Shown in pieces: positions 1 through 7,479 of a stretch of 32,004 bases of DNA. The number at the start of each line of letters is the position of its first letter. Positions within the stretch are counted from its first letter, which is position 1. The position numbers and the translations under genes are program-made. The notes beneath the pieces were generated by a model. That model was given only the letters and a program-made list of their open reading frames with translations. It was not told where the DNA came from and ran no database searches. Origin of the DNA: Pseudomonadota bacterium (GTDB taxonomy: Bacteria; Pseudomonadota; Alphaproteobacteria; Caulobacterales; Caulobacteraceae); contig JAEWDF010000101.1 in NCBI GenBank assembly GCA_023390245.1, positions 1 to 32,004 of the forward strand. Reading direction: 5' to 3'.

Positions 1-164
1 GTCGCGGGCGGCGGCGCCTCCACCGCGACGTTCGGGGCGCCGGCGGAGGCAGTCGGCGCCACTGGCGCCTCGGCCGTTTCCGGGGCGGGCGCTCCGGACC
101 CGCGATCGCAGGCCGACAGGCAAAGCGTTACAAGGGCGGCCGGAACCGCCAGGCGATACAGCAT
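1..164 (-). CDS. Lipoprotein, N-terminal part only (gene runs off the left edge)
   Basis: Reading the minus strand from the ATG at 164 gives 54 codons that stay open to the window edge. The start is a classic export signal: MLYRLAVPAALVTLCLSAC, a short basic end, a hydrophobic core and the lipobox L-S-A-C with Cys at residue 19. This predicts cleavage by signal peptidase II and a lipid anchor. After the Cys comes a flexible stretch rich in Ala, Pro and Glu, typical of a linker. An AGGA-type ribosome site lies about 9 bases before the ATG. The rest of the protein is outside the window, so no function can be assigned. The lipoprotein call is solid and the identity is unknown. Confidence 0.7.
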   Translation of the reverse strand, partial: MLYRLAVPAALVTLCLSACDRGSGAPAPETAEAPVAPTASAGAPNVAVEAPPPA

Positions 165-250
165 CGAGAATCGTCCTGTGGACCTTCTGGTCGAAGCGCC
201 ACCGTGGCGCCTCGTTGCGGCGGCAGCAAGGCGCCGGGGCTTGTGGCGCG

Positions 251-598
251 TCAGTCCGCCCCCCTCGCGCCCTCGGCGGGATCGGCGTCGCGGTCCTGGA
301 ACCGGCGTCCGGAGCCTTCCACCGCATCGGGGCCGGCGTCCGACGGCGACTGGGGATCGGCGAACGACTGCCCCTGCCGCGCCAGGGCGGCGTCGATCCG
401 GACCGAATCCGGATCGTCGTCCGTGCCGGCGGCCGAGCCGCCCCGCAACGAACCGGCGCGGGTGTCGGAGCCGGAGTCGCCGCCCTCCAGCGCGTCGATC
501 AGGGCGTCGGCCTTGTGGCCCAGGTCGGGCTTTTCGCCCATGTCGCCCGCCTCGCGGGCGTCTTCGCATTCGGCGTCGGTCTGGCGCGGGTCGGTCAT
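251..598 (-). CDS. Small acidic, probably disordered hypothetical protein (115 aa)
   Basis: This is a 115-residue open frame starting MTDPRQTDAECEDAREAG, very rich in Asp, Glu, Gly, Ala and Ser. It has no hydrophobic segment or recognisable motif, so a soluble and largely disordered protein is expected. A good ribosome site (AGGGAGA) lies about 7 bases before the ATG, which favours it over the plus-strand frames covering the same bases. It is read away from the flavin oxidoreductase gene at 687, leaving an 88-base divergent gap that probably carries both promoters. I do not recognise a family and infer no function. Confidence 0.55.
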   Translation of the reverse strand: MTDPRQTDAECEDAREAGDMGEKPDLGHKADALIDALEGGDSGSDTRAGSLRGGSAAGTDDDPDSVRIDAALARQGQSFADPQSPSDAGPDAVEGSGRRFQDRDADPAEGARGAD

Positions 599-686
599 CG
601 GCGGTCTCCCTGGTCTGCCGAGTCAAAGCGGAGGAACGAGTGCGGTTCCCTCTTGAACCGTCGCGGCGGGCGCCAATGTAACCGCC

Positions 687-1676
687 ATGGTTCCCTTTTC
701 CGTCCTCGATCTGTCGCCCGTCGTCGAAGGCGGCGATGTCCGCCGCGCCCTGGACGAGACCCTGGCCCTGGCGCGGGCCGCCGACCGCCTGGGCTATCAG
801 CGGTTCTGGCTAGCCGAGCATCACAACATGCCGGGCATCGCCAGCGCCGCGACCGCCATCGTCATCGGCCATGTGGCGGCGGGGACTGAGCGCATCCGCG
901 TCGGCTCCGGCGGCGTGATGCTGCCCAACCACGCGCCGCTGGTGGTCGCCGAGCAGTTCGGCACGCTGGAGACGCTGTTCCCCGGCCGGATCGACCTGGG
1001 GCTGGGCCGCGCGCCCGGCACGGACGGGGCGACGGCGCGGGCGCTGCGCCGCTATTTCGACGCCGCCGACCAGTTCCCGCGCGACGTGATGGAGCTGATC
1101 CAGTGGTTCGAGCCGGAGGTGGAGAACCAGGCCGTGCGCGCCGTGCCGGGGGCTGGCCTGCGCGTGCCGATTTGGCTTCTGGGCTCCAGCCTGTTCAGCG
1201 CCCAGCTGGCGGGCCGGCTGGGCCTGCCCTACGCCTTCGCCAGCCACTTCGCGCCCGAACTGCTGCTGGAGGCGCTGGCGCTCTATCGCCGGTCGTTCGA
1301 GCCGTCGCAGCGGCTGGACAAGCCGCACGCCATGGCCGCGATCAACGTCTTCGCCGCCGACACCGACGAAGAAGGCCGGCGGCTATCGACCTCGATGCAG
1401 CAGAGCTTCGCGCGCCTGACGTCGGGCAAGCCCGGCAAGCTGCCGCCGCCGGTGAACGACGTGACCGCCATCCTGACCCCGCAGCAGATCGCGGGCGCGC
1501 AGGGCCGCCTGCTCTATTCCGCCATCGGCGGGCCGGAGACGGTCCGGTCGCAGATCCGCGACTTCCTGGACTTGACCCAGGTGGACGAGCTGATGGTCAC
1601 CGGCATGATGCACGACAACGCCGCGCGCATCCGCAGCCTGGAGATCGTCGCCGAGGCGCGAGACGCCCTGGCCTAA
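687..1676 (+). CDS. LLM-class (luciferase-like) flavin-dependent oxidoreductase
   Basis: This 329-residue protein belongs to the bacterial luciferase-like monooxygenase family, TIM-barrel enzymes using reduced flavin. The start MVPFSVLDLSPVVEGGD is typical of the YhbW/MsnO8-like subgroup. Further family signatures are the FWLAEHHN segment (about residues 43-50), the IRVGSGGVMLPNHAPL segment and the FPGRIDLGLGRAPGTD segment, followed by a C-terminal G-x-P-E-T-V-R stretch. Length matches the subgroup. No clear ribosome site precedes the ATG, but the N-terminus aligns with what I know of the family. The stop overlaps the stop of the convergent hydrolase gene by 4 bases. Substrate cannot be deduced; YhbW-like proteins are generally uncharacterised. 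Confidence 0.88.
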   Translation: MVPFSVLDLSPVVEGGDVRRALDETLALARAADRLGYQRFWLAEHHNMPGIASAATAIVIGHVAAGTERIRVGSGGVMLPNHAPLVVAEQFGTLETLFPGRIDLGLGRAPGTDGATARALRRYFDAADQFPRDVMELIQWFEPEVENQAVRAVPGAGLRVPIWLLGSSLFSAQLAGRLGLPYAFASHFAPELLLEALALYRRSFEPSQRLDKPHAMAAINVFAADTDEEGRRLSTSMQQSFARLTSGKPGKLPPPVNDVTAILTPQQIAGAQGRLLYSAIGGPETVRSQIRDFLDLTQVDELMVTGMMHDNAARIRSLEIVAEARDALA

Positions 1677-2632
1677 AGCCCGCGCAGGAAGTCCAGCAGC
1701 AGAGCGTTGACCTCTTGCGCCCGCTCCTGCTGGATCCAGTGGCCCGCGCCCGGCAGGACGACCTGGCCGCGAAGACCGGGCGCCCAGTCCTTCAGCCCGG
1801 CTTCGTGCGCGCCGGCGTAATGGCGCACCGGATCGTCCTGTCCCACAACAAACAGCGCCGGGACCGCGATGCGCTGATCCTGCACGAAGGCGGTCAGGGA
1901 CCAGTTCAAATCCAGCGCGCGATACCAGTCCAGCGGGCCGCAGAAGCCGCCGGCCGAGAAGGCGGCGACGTAGTCCTCGAAATGCGCCGCCTCCATCCAA
2001 GGGGGCAGGGTCGCGCCGTCGTCGACGGTGTCCAGCAGATCGACGCCGTCGGGCATGAAGCCGGTCGAGCGCTGGTCCGCCGACGTCGCCCCGTCATAGG
2101 CCCAGAACAGCTTGCGCAGGGTGGTGGCCGGATCGGCGTCCAGCGCGACATGGGCGTCCGGCGCCTGGAACCGGCTGATGTAGAGGTCGCCCAGGCCGGC
2201 CTTGCGGGTGATGGCGGCCATGGCGGCGGTCGGCGGCCCCTTGGTCCGGCGCGGCTGGAACGGGACCGACAGGCCGGCGACGGCGGTGAAGACATCCGGC
2301 CGCAGCAGGGCGCAGTGCCAGGCGACCGGCGCGCCCCAGTCGTGGCCCACGACCACGCAGGTGTCGCAGCCCAGCGCCCGGACCAGATCGACCATGTCGC
2401 CGACCAGGTGCAGGAGGGTGTGGTTCTTCGGCCCCGTCGGCTTGTCCGTGCCGCCATAGCCGCGCATGTCGGGCGCGACGGCGCGATAGCCGGCCTGGGC
2501 CAGGGCCGCGACCTGGGCGCGCCAGCTGACGCCCAGTTCGGGGAACCCATGGATCAGCAGGACCAGCGGCCCCTCCCCGTCCTCCAGAACCTGTTGGACC
2601 AAGCCGTCCGTCTTGATAAGGCGCGACTGCAT
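1673..2632 (-). CDS. Alpha/beta hydrolase, epoxide hydrolase type
   Basis: This 319-residue alpha/beta-fold hydrolase resembles soluble epoxide hydrolases. HGFPE at residues 28-32 gives the oxyanion-hole region. GHDWG at 96-100 provides an Asp nucleophile (D98) rather than Ser, which separates epoxide hydrolases and dehalogenases from esterases. A cap region with a D-W-Y segment could supply the ring-opening Tyr. GQDDPV supplies the acid and GAGHW near the C-terminus the His. There is no signal peptide, so the protein is cytoplasmic. It converges on the flavin oxidoreductase with a 4-base overlap and diverges from the aldo/keto reductase 31 bases away. All three are redox or detoxification-type enzymes, but a shared pathway is only a guess. 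Confidence 0.88.
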   Translation of the reverse strand: MQSRLIKTDGLVQQVLEDGEGPLVLLIHGFPELGVSWRAQVAALAQAGYRAVAPDMRGYGGTDKPTGPKNHTLLHLVGDMVDLVRALGCDTCVVVGHDWGAPVAWHCALLRPDVFTAVAGLSVPFQPRRTKGPPTAAMAAITRKAGLGDLYISRFQAPDAHVALDADPATTLRKLFWAYDGATSADQRSTGFMPDGVDLLDTVDDGATLPPWMEAAHFEDYVAAFSAGGFCGPLDWYRALDLNWSLTAFVQDQRIAVPALFVVGQDDPVRHYAGAHEAGLKDWAPGLRGQVVLPGAGHWIQQERAQEVNALLLDFLRGL

Positions 2633-2663
2633 CCCTCACCTCCGATGATGCATTAGGACCGGC

Positions 2664-3500
2664 ATGACCCGACTTGTCACCTTCGCGGACGGCGCGACCG
2701 TCCCCGCCCTCGGCCAGGGCACCTGGGAGATCGGCGACGATCCCAAGCGGCGCGACGCCGAGCAGCAGGCCCTGGCGCGCGGGCTGGACCTGGGCCTGAC
2801 GCTGATCGACACGGCGGAACTGTACGGCGACGGCCGCTCGGAACGGCTGGTGGGCGAGGTCATCGCCGGGCGCCGCGACGAGGTCTTCCTGGTCTCCAAG
2901 GTGAAGCCGGAGAACGCCTCCGAGATGAAGATGATGCTGTCGTGCGAGAAGTCGCTGGAGCGGCTGGGCGCCGACCGGCTGGACCTCTACCTGCTGCACT
3001 GGGAAGGCCGCGTTCCGCTGGAGGAGACCCTGGCCGCGTTCCAGGAGCTGGTCGACGAAGGGATGATCGTCCGCTGGGGCGTGTCCAACCTGGACCTAAG
3101 GGCCATGCAGGAACTGGAGGGGCTGGACGGCGGCGACCTGTGCGCCACCAACCAGCTGCTCTACAACCTGGGTTCGCGCGGGGTGGAGTTCGACCTGCTG
3201 CCGTGGATGCAGGCGCGCGACATGCCGATGATGGCCTATTCGCCGCTGGGCCGGGGCGGCTTGCTGAACCACCCCGTCCTCGTCGACATCGCCGACCGCC
3301 ACGACGCCAGCCCGGCCCAAGTCGCCCTGGCGGCCGTGCTGCGCCAGGACGGGATCATCGCCATCCCGAAGTCGAGTTCGGTCGAGCATGTGGAGGCGAA
3401 CGCCGCCGCGCTGGACATCCAGTTCGACGCCGAGGACCTGGAACGGCTGGATCAGGCCTTCCCGCCGCCGACGACGGCCCAGCCGCTGGACATCATCTGA
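2664..3500 (+). CDS. Aldo/keto reductase
   Basis: This 278-residue NADPH-dependent aldo/keto reductase has a TIM-barrel fold. The catalytic tetrad is visible: D49 in IDTAELYG, Y54, K79 in VSKVKPEN and H112 in YLLHWEG. The later AYSPLGRGG and AIPKSSS segments are the usual cofactor-binding loops. Length is normal for the short bacterial forms (YeaE/DkgA-like). An AGGA ribosome site lies 6-10 bases before the ATG. It shares a 31-base divergent gap with the epoxide-hydrolase-like gene, so the two promoters must overlap the start regions. The physiological substrate is unknown. Confidence 0.92.
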   Translation: MTRLVTFADGATVPALGQGTWEIGDDPKRRDAEQQALARGLDLGLTLIDTAELYGDGRSERLVGEVIAGRRDEVFLVSKVKPENASEMKMMLSCEKSLERLGADRLDLYLLHWEGRVPLEETLAAFQELVDEGMIVRWGVSNLDLRAMQELEGLDGGDLCATNQLLYNLGSRGVEFDLLPWMQARDMPMMAYSPLGRGGLLNHPVLVDIADRHDASPAQVALAAVLRQDGIIAIPKSSSVEHVEANAAALDIQFDAEDLERLDQAFPPPTTAQPLDII

Positions 3501-3503
3501 GCC

Positions 3504-4526
3504 CTACCAGGGGCGGAAGTGCTTCGACAGCTTCAGGCCCTGGCTCTGATAGTGGCTGCCGCTTTCGCCATACAGCCGGCTGGGGCGCTCGGTCAGCGGC
3601 TCGTAGACCAGTCGTGCGACGATCTGGCCGTGCTCCAGCAGGAACGGCGTGTCGTGGGTGCGGACCTCCAGCACCCCCTTGGAGCCCGCGCCGTGCGCCT
3701 CGTCGGTGCCGAAGCCGGGGTCGAAGAAGCCGGCGTAGTGGACGCGGAACTCTCCGACCGAGGGATCGATCGGCGTCATCTCGGCGGCCTGGTCGACCGG
3801 GATCTCCACATCGTCGGACGAGGCCAGGATGTAGAACTCGCCCGGGTCCAGCAGCAGTTCGCCACGCCGCAGGGTCAGCGGCTCCCAGAAGTCGCGCGGG
3901 TCGTGGCCGTCGATCCGGTCCAGGTCGACCACCCCGGCGTGGCGACGCCCGCGAAAGCCGACGATGTCGCCGGCCTGGAGATCGACCCCGACTGAACGGG
4001 TCTCCAGCTTCGGCGGCTCCCCGGCCTTCAGGCGCAGCTGGTTCAGGCGGGTGCCGGGCCGCACCAGGATGGAGAAGGTCTGGGGCGCGATCTCCAGGTA
4101 CAGCGGCCCGTCATAGCCCTCGTCCACGTCGTCGAAGCTGGCGCCGCGGTCGGTCAGCAGGCGCACGAAGACATCGACGCGGCCGGTCGAGCTTTTCGGA
4201 TTGGCGCGGGCGATCAGGCCCTTGGGCAGGCTGAGCCGCTCCTGCAGGCGCGCGATATAGACGCAGCCCTTTTCCAGCACCACGCCGGCGCCGGTCAGGT
4301 CGATGGCGTGCATGGCCACGTCGGCGATCCGCTCCTCCACCCGGCGCTGGCCGGGCAGGAAGGAGGCCCGCACCCGCCAGGCGCGGTCCGACAGGCGCAG
4401 GTCCAGGCTGGCGGGCTGGACCTGGTCGGCGTCGAAGGGCGTGTCCGAGGTGACGGCGCCGGTGGCGATCAGCGTCTCGATCGACTGGGCGGGCAGGATG
4501 CCGGGGCGGGGCGTCTGAAAGGTCAT
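3504..4526 (-). CDS. dcd: 2'-deoxycytidine 5'-triphosphate deaminase-like protein, two-domain form
   Basis: This dUTPase/dCTP-deaminase superfamily protein would convert dCTP to dUTP for thymidylate synthesis. I chose the ATG at 4526 (340 aa) because it has a GGAAG ribosome site. The longer frame reaching 4625 would overlap the start of apaG. Two related halves are visible. The first has NPKSSTGR (S112, S113, R116) and GPLYLEI (E145), matching the catalytic S-x-x-x-R and Glu of the family. The second has HYAGFFDPGFG (263-273) and VLEVRTHDTPF (285-295). Single-domain Dcd is about 190 aa, so this is the doubled form known from alphaproteobacteria. It diverges from apaG across 97 bases. Confidence 0.85.
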   Translation of the reverse strand: MTFQTPRPGILPAQSIETLIATGAVTSDTPFDADQVQPASLDLRLSDRAWRVRASFLPGQRRVEERIADVAMHAIDLTGAGVVLEKGCVYIARLQERLSLPKGLIARANPKSSTGRVDVFVRLLTDRGASFDDVDEGYDGPLYLEIAPQTFSILVRPGTRLNQLRLKAGEPPKLETRSVGVDLQAGDIVGFRGRRHAGVVDLDRIDGHDPRDFWEPLTLRRGELLLDPGEFYILASSDDVEIPVDQAAEMTPIDPSVGEFRVHYAGFFDPGFGTDEAHGAGSKGVLEVRTHDTPFLLEHGQIVARLVYEPLTERPSRLYGESGSHYQSQGLKLSKHFRPW

Positions 4527-4623
4527 GCCGTCTGTCTTCCACGGATTCGGCGGCTTGTCGTCAAGCCGGGCTTGAGCCGATCGGCTCTTGCGGCCCGCGC
4601 GCGGCGGGGCGAGCATATAGCCC

Positions 4624-5031
4624 ATGCACGACGGCCCTGCCTATACCGCCGAAACCGAAGGAATCCTGGTCAAGGTCCGGCCCAGCTATCTGGCCGGACA
4701 GTCCGATCCCGACGAGGGCCGCTGGGTCTGGGCCTACCACGTCGAGATCGTGAACCTGTCCGGCGTGACGGTGCAGTTGATGGCCCGGCGCTGGGTCATC
4801 ACCGACGCCCACGGCCATGTGGAGGAGGTGCGCGGCCCCGGCGTGGTCGGCGAACAGCCGGTCATCGCGGCGGGCGACAGCTACGCCTACGCCTCGGGCT
4901 GCCCGCTGGGCACGGACAGCGGCTCGATGGTCGGCGCCTACTATATGACCGACGCCGAAGGCCGCAGCTTCGAGGTCGCCATCCCCGCCTTCTCGCTGGA
5001 CACGCCGGATGCGCGCAGGGTGCTGAACTGA
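4624..5031 (+). CDS. apaG: ApaG family protein
   Basis: This 135-residue single-domain beta-sandwich protein has a DUF525/ApaG fold. Family marks are the early GILVKVRPSYL strand, W-A-Y-H-V-E-I-V-N-L, the R-W-x-I-T-D-A-x-G segment, the GPGVVGEQPVI segment, and Y-A-S-G-C-P-L followed by G-S-M-V-G-A-Y-Y-M. ApaG has been linked to Co2+ and Mg2+ resistance in enterobacteria, but its biochemical role is unsettled. Here it sits near a CobW GTPase and CorA, which fits a metal-related role by context. The ribosome site is weak. Its 3' end faces cobW across a double-hairpin repeat. Confidence 0.93.
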   Translation: MHDGPAYTAETEGILVKVRPSYLAGQSDPDEGRWVWAYHVEIVNLSGVTVQLMARRWVITDAHGHVEEVRGPGVVGEQPVIAAGDSYAYASGCPLGTDSGSMVGAYYMTDAEGRSFEVAIPAFSLDTPDARRVLN

Positions 5032-5104
5032 GGCCTCACCGTCTGGACGCGCTCAGTGGCGATGAACGTCCGGGCGAGGCACCAGGTTCTGCCTCCCCTT
5101 GGTC

Positions 5105-5221
5105 GTCATCCTAGGCCTTGTGCCTAGGATCCATAGACTCCGTCGATGACGATGTCCCTTCGGACGTTGGGAACCGGAAAGGCCTGCGTTTATGGATTCT
5201 CGGCACAAGGCCGAGAATGAC
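5105..5221. repeat. Double-hairpin palindromic repeat, copy A (REPIN-like)
   Basis: The 117 bases begin GTCAT and end ATGAC and consist of two hairpins facing each other. The first, 5108-5130, has arms ATCCTAGGC and GCCTAGGAT around loop CTTGT. The second, 5196-5218, has arms ATTCTCGGC and GCCGAGAAT around loop ACAAG. The two hairpins are roughly inverted copies of each other, and even their loops are complementary. Copy B at 21886-22000 matches closely on the opposite strand, including the inner TCCATAGACTCCGTCGATGA stretch. It lies between the convergent 3' ends of apaG and cobW, so it could serve as a two-way terminator or mRNA end stabiliser. Mobility by a RAYT-type transposase is inference. 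Confidence 0.85.
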
Positions 5222-5257
5222 GAGACAGAGGTAGCAGGTCCCGACCTTGGAGAGCGC

Positions 5258-6349
5258 CTAGGCGGCGCAGGCCTCGAAGCCCTTGCGTAGTTCGGTCTCG
5301 TCCAGGTCGCGGCCGATGAAGACGGCGCGGCTCCAGCGGCGTTCGGCGGCGCCCCAGGGCTGCTGAAGGTCGCCTTCCAGGATCATGTGCACGGCCTGGA
5401 AGACCAGGCGCCGATCCTCGCCCTTCACATCGATGATGCCCTTGGCGCGCAGGATGTTCTGGCCCTGCTCGCCCAGGAGCTTGTCCAGCCAGGCGGTGAA
5501 CTTCTGGCCGTCGATGGGCCGGTCCAGCGTCAGGGAAATCCCCTTGATGTCGTCCTGGTGGGCGTGGCCGCGCGGCCCATGGCCGTGATCGGGGTGATGA
5601 TGCCCGTGATCGTGGTCATGGTCATGACCGCAGTGTTCGTCGTGGACATGGCCGTCGGCGCCGTGCGGCGGGTTCACCCAGTCCGGCTTGACCTCCAGGA
5701 TGCGGTCCAGGTCGAAGGCGTGGACGCCCAGCACCTGGTCCAGCGGCACGTTCGACCGCTCGGCCCGCACGATGGGAGCCAGAGGGTTCAGGGCGCGCAG
5801 CCGCGCCTCGACGGCATCCAGTTCGTCTGCCGTCGCCAGATCGACCTTGTTCAGGATGATGCGGTCGGCGAACGCCACCTGCTCGCGCGCCTCCCTGGAG
5901 TCGTCCAGACGGGCCATGACGTGCTTGGCGTCGACCAGGGCGGTGACGCTGTCCAGCTGGGTCTTGGCCTTGACGTCCTCGTCCACGAAGAAGGTCTGGG
6001 CCACCGGGCCGGGGTCGGCCAGGCCGGTCGTCTCGACGATGATGGCGTCGAAGGCGGGCTTGCCGGGCCGCTGGCGCTTCATCAGGCCGGCGACCACGCG
6101 GATCAGGTCGCCGCGCACCGTGCAGCAGACGCAGCCGTTGTTCATCTCGAACACGTCCTCGTCGGCGCCGACGACCAGGTCGTTGTCGATGCCGATCTCG
6201 CCGAACTCGTTGACGATGACGGCGTAGCGCTTGCCGTGATCCTCGGTCAGGATGCGGTTCAGCAGCGTGGTCTTGCCCGCGCCGAGATAGCCGGTCAGCA
6301 CGGTCACGGGGGTCTTGGTCGAGGAGGGCGCGGAGAGGGTGTCGGTCAT
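5258..6349 (-). CDS. CobW/COG0523 family metal-associated GTPase
   Basis: This 363-residue G3E-family GTPase probably acts as a cytoplasmic metallochaperone or metal insertase. The Walker A loop GYLGAGKTT spans residues 20-28. The metal site C-x-C-C is at 73-76 in NNGCVCCTVRGDL. Switch and guanine-specificity motifs ETTGLADPG and NKVDLA follow. A run of His and Asp at about 231-270 (GHDHDHDHGHHHPDHGHG and beyond) suggests zinc or cobalt binding, and the C-terminal CobW_C domain ends with the usual R-A-K-G segment. It is 43 bases downstream of corA on the same strand, so probably co-transcribed. No clear ribosome site is seen. The metal served and the client protein are unknown. Confidence 0.92.
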   Translation of the reverse strand: MTDTLSAPSSTKTPVTVLTGYLGAGKTTLLNRILTEDHGKRYAVIVNEFGEIGIDNDLVVGADEDVFEMNNGCVCCTVRGDLIRVVAGLMKRQRPGKPAFDAIIVETTGLADPGPVAQTFFVDEDVKAKTQLDSVTALVDAKHVMARLDDSREAREQVAFADRIILNKVDLATADELDAVEARLRALNPLAPIVRAERSNVPLDQVLGVHAFDLDRILEVKPDWVNPPHGADGHVHDEHCGHDHDHDHGHHHPDHGHGPRGHAHQDDIKGISLTLDRPIDGQKFTAWLDKLLGEQGQNILRAKGIIDVKGEDRRLVFQAVHMILEGDLQQPWGAAERRWSRAVFIGRDLDETELRKGFEACAA

Positions 6350-6392
6350 CGCCGCTAGATGGCGGCTCCGCCCCCGCTTGGGAAGGGGCGCC

Positions 6393-7358
6393 CTAAAGCC
6401 AGTTGTTGCGCTTGAAGCCGGCGAACAGGCCGCCGCAGACCACGGCCATCACCGCCAGCACGCCGAAATAGCCGTAACGCCAGTGCAGCTCGGGCATGTT
6501 GTCGAAGTTCATGCCGTAGACGCCGGCCAAGGCGGTGGGAACGCCCAGGATGGCGGCCCACGAGGCCAGCTTGCGCGTGATGACGCCCTGGCGCTGCTGT
6601 TCCAGCAGGTTCGACACCTCGAACACCGACGACAGGATGTCCAGAAGGCCCGCGACCCGCGCCGAGACGCGCTTCACATGATCGGCCACGTCGCGGAAAT
6701 AGGGCCGCACCTCCGGGTCGATGCAGGGCACGTCCAGCGACTGGAGCCGGCCCGCCACATCCTGCATCGGCCCCAGCAGGCGGGCGAACTTCAGCAGCTC
6801 GCGGCGCTTTCGAAACAGGCTGCGGATGTCGGCGCGCGACAGGAAATGATCCAGCGCCCGCTGCTCCATGCCCAGCACCCGGTCCTCCAGCGCGTCGACG
6901 ATGGGCAGATAGCCGTCGACGATGAAGTCCAGCACCGCGTGCAGGATGAAGTCCGTGCCGTGCCGCAGCTGACCGGGCGAGGCTTCCAGCTGGGCGCGCA
7001 GGGCCGTGTGCGAACGGGCCGAGCCGTGGCGGATGGTGATGATGTGGCGCGGGCCGACGAAGGCGTGCGTTTCGCCATACAGGATGTGGTCGTTGCGGAT
7101 GTCGGCGGTGCGGGCGACGACGAACAGCTCCGCGCCATAGACCTCCACCTTGGGCATCTGGTGCGCGCTCAGGGCGTCCTCGACGGCCAGCGGGTGCAGG
7201 CGGAACCGGCGGACCAGGACGTCGAGCTCCTCGTCCGTCGGCTCGTACAGGCCGATCCAGAGGTATTCGTCCCGCTTCAGCCGAAGGCCCGCCTCGGTCA
7301 GCGGCGCTTCGCGCACGCGGCGGCCGGCGCGATAGACGTAGGAGGCGATGACGGGCAT
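6393..7358 (-). CDS. corA: CorA family divalent cation transporter
   Basis: This 321-residue CorA-type channel is a pentameric inner-membrane carrier for Mg2+ and sometimes Co2+ or Ni2+. The long N-terminal cytoplasmic domain (about 1-260) is followed by two C-terminal membrane helices. The selectivity motif Y-G-M-N lies at residues 281-284, right after helix 1 (ILGVPTALAGV), and is followed by the loop FDNMPELHW. The final helix ends with the basic tail FKRNNWL. All of this is standard for the family. It is followed by the CobW GTPase gene on the same strand. The M3 peptidase gene upstream ends in a strong terminator, so corA must have its own promoter in the roughly 40 bases before 7358. 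Confidence 0.93.
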   Translation of the reverse strand: MPVIASYVYRAGRRVREAPLTEAGLRLKRDEYLWIGLYEPTDEELDVLVRRFRLHPLAVEDALSAHQMPKVEVYGAELFVVARTADIRNDHILYGETHAFVGPRHIITIRHGSARSHTALRAQLEASPGQLRHGTDFILHAVLDFIVDGYLPIVDALEDRVLGMEQRALDHFLSRADIRSLFRKRRELLKFARLLGPMQDVAGRLQSLDVPCIDPEVRPYFRDVADHVKRVSARVAGLLDILSSVFEVSNLLEQQRQGVITRKLASWAAILGVPTALAGVYGMNFDNMPELHWRYGYFGVLAVMAVVCGGLFAGFKRNNWL

Positions 7359-7400
7359 GCGGGGTCTCGATCTGCGCCGCCAGCCTAGACGGCGACCCGT

Positions 7401-7437
7401 TAAAACAAAACGGCCGGCGGATCGCTCCGCCGGCCGT
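7401..7437 (-). terminator. Rho-independent terminator of the M3 peptidase gene
   Basis: On the minus strand, stem ACGGCCGGCGGA pairs perfectly over 12 bp with TCCGCCGGCCGT around a 4-base loop, followed directly by TTTTGTTTTA. This is a textbook intrinsic terminator. It starts 43 bases after the peptidase stop codon. It insulates that gene from corA, which begins 43 bases further on in the same direction. Confidence 0.92.
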
Positions 7438-7479
7438 CCGTTCGTCTTCGGACCTCAAGTCGAAGGCCGACAGATCCGC

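Noticed and set aside
604..655. Possible general-stress (EcfG) promoter on the minus strand before the acidic protein, starting GGAAC
   Set aside because: The GGAAC element is present, but the expected CGTT at 16-17 bases is not; the bases there read CTTT. The match is too weak to report as a site.
4527..4625. 33-residue N-terminal extension of the dCTP deaminase-like protein
   Set aside because: It would overlap the apaG start, lacks a good ribosome site and does not resemble the family N-terminus. The ATG at 4526 does.
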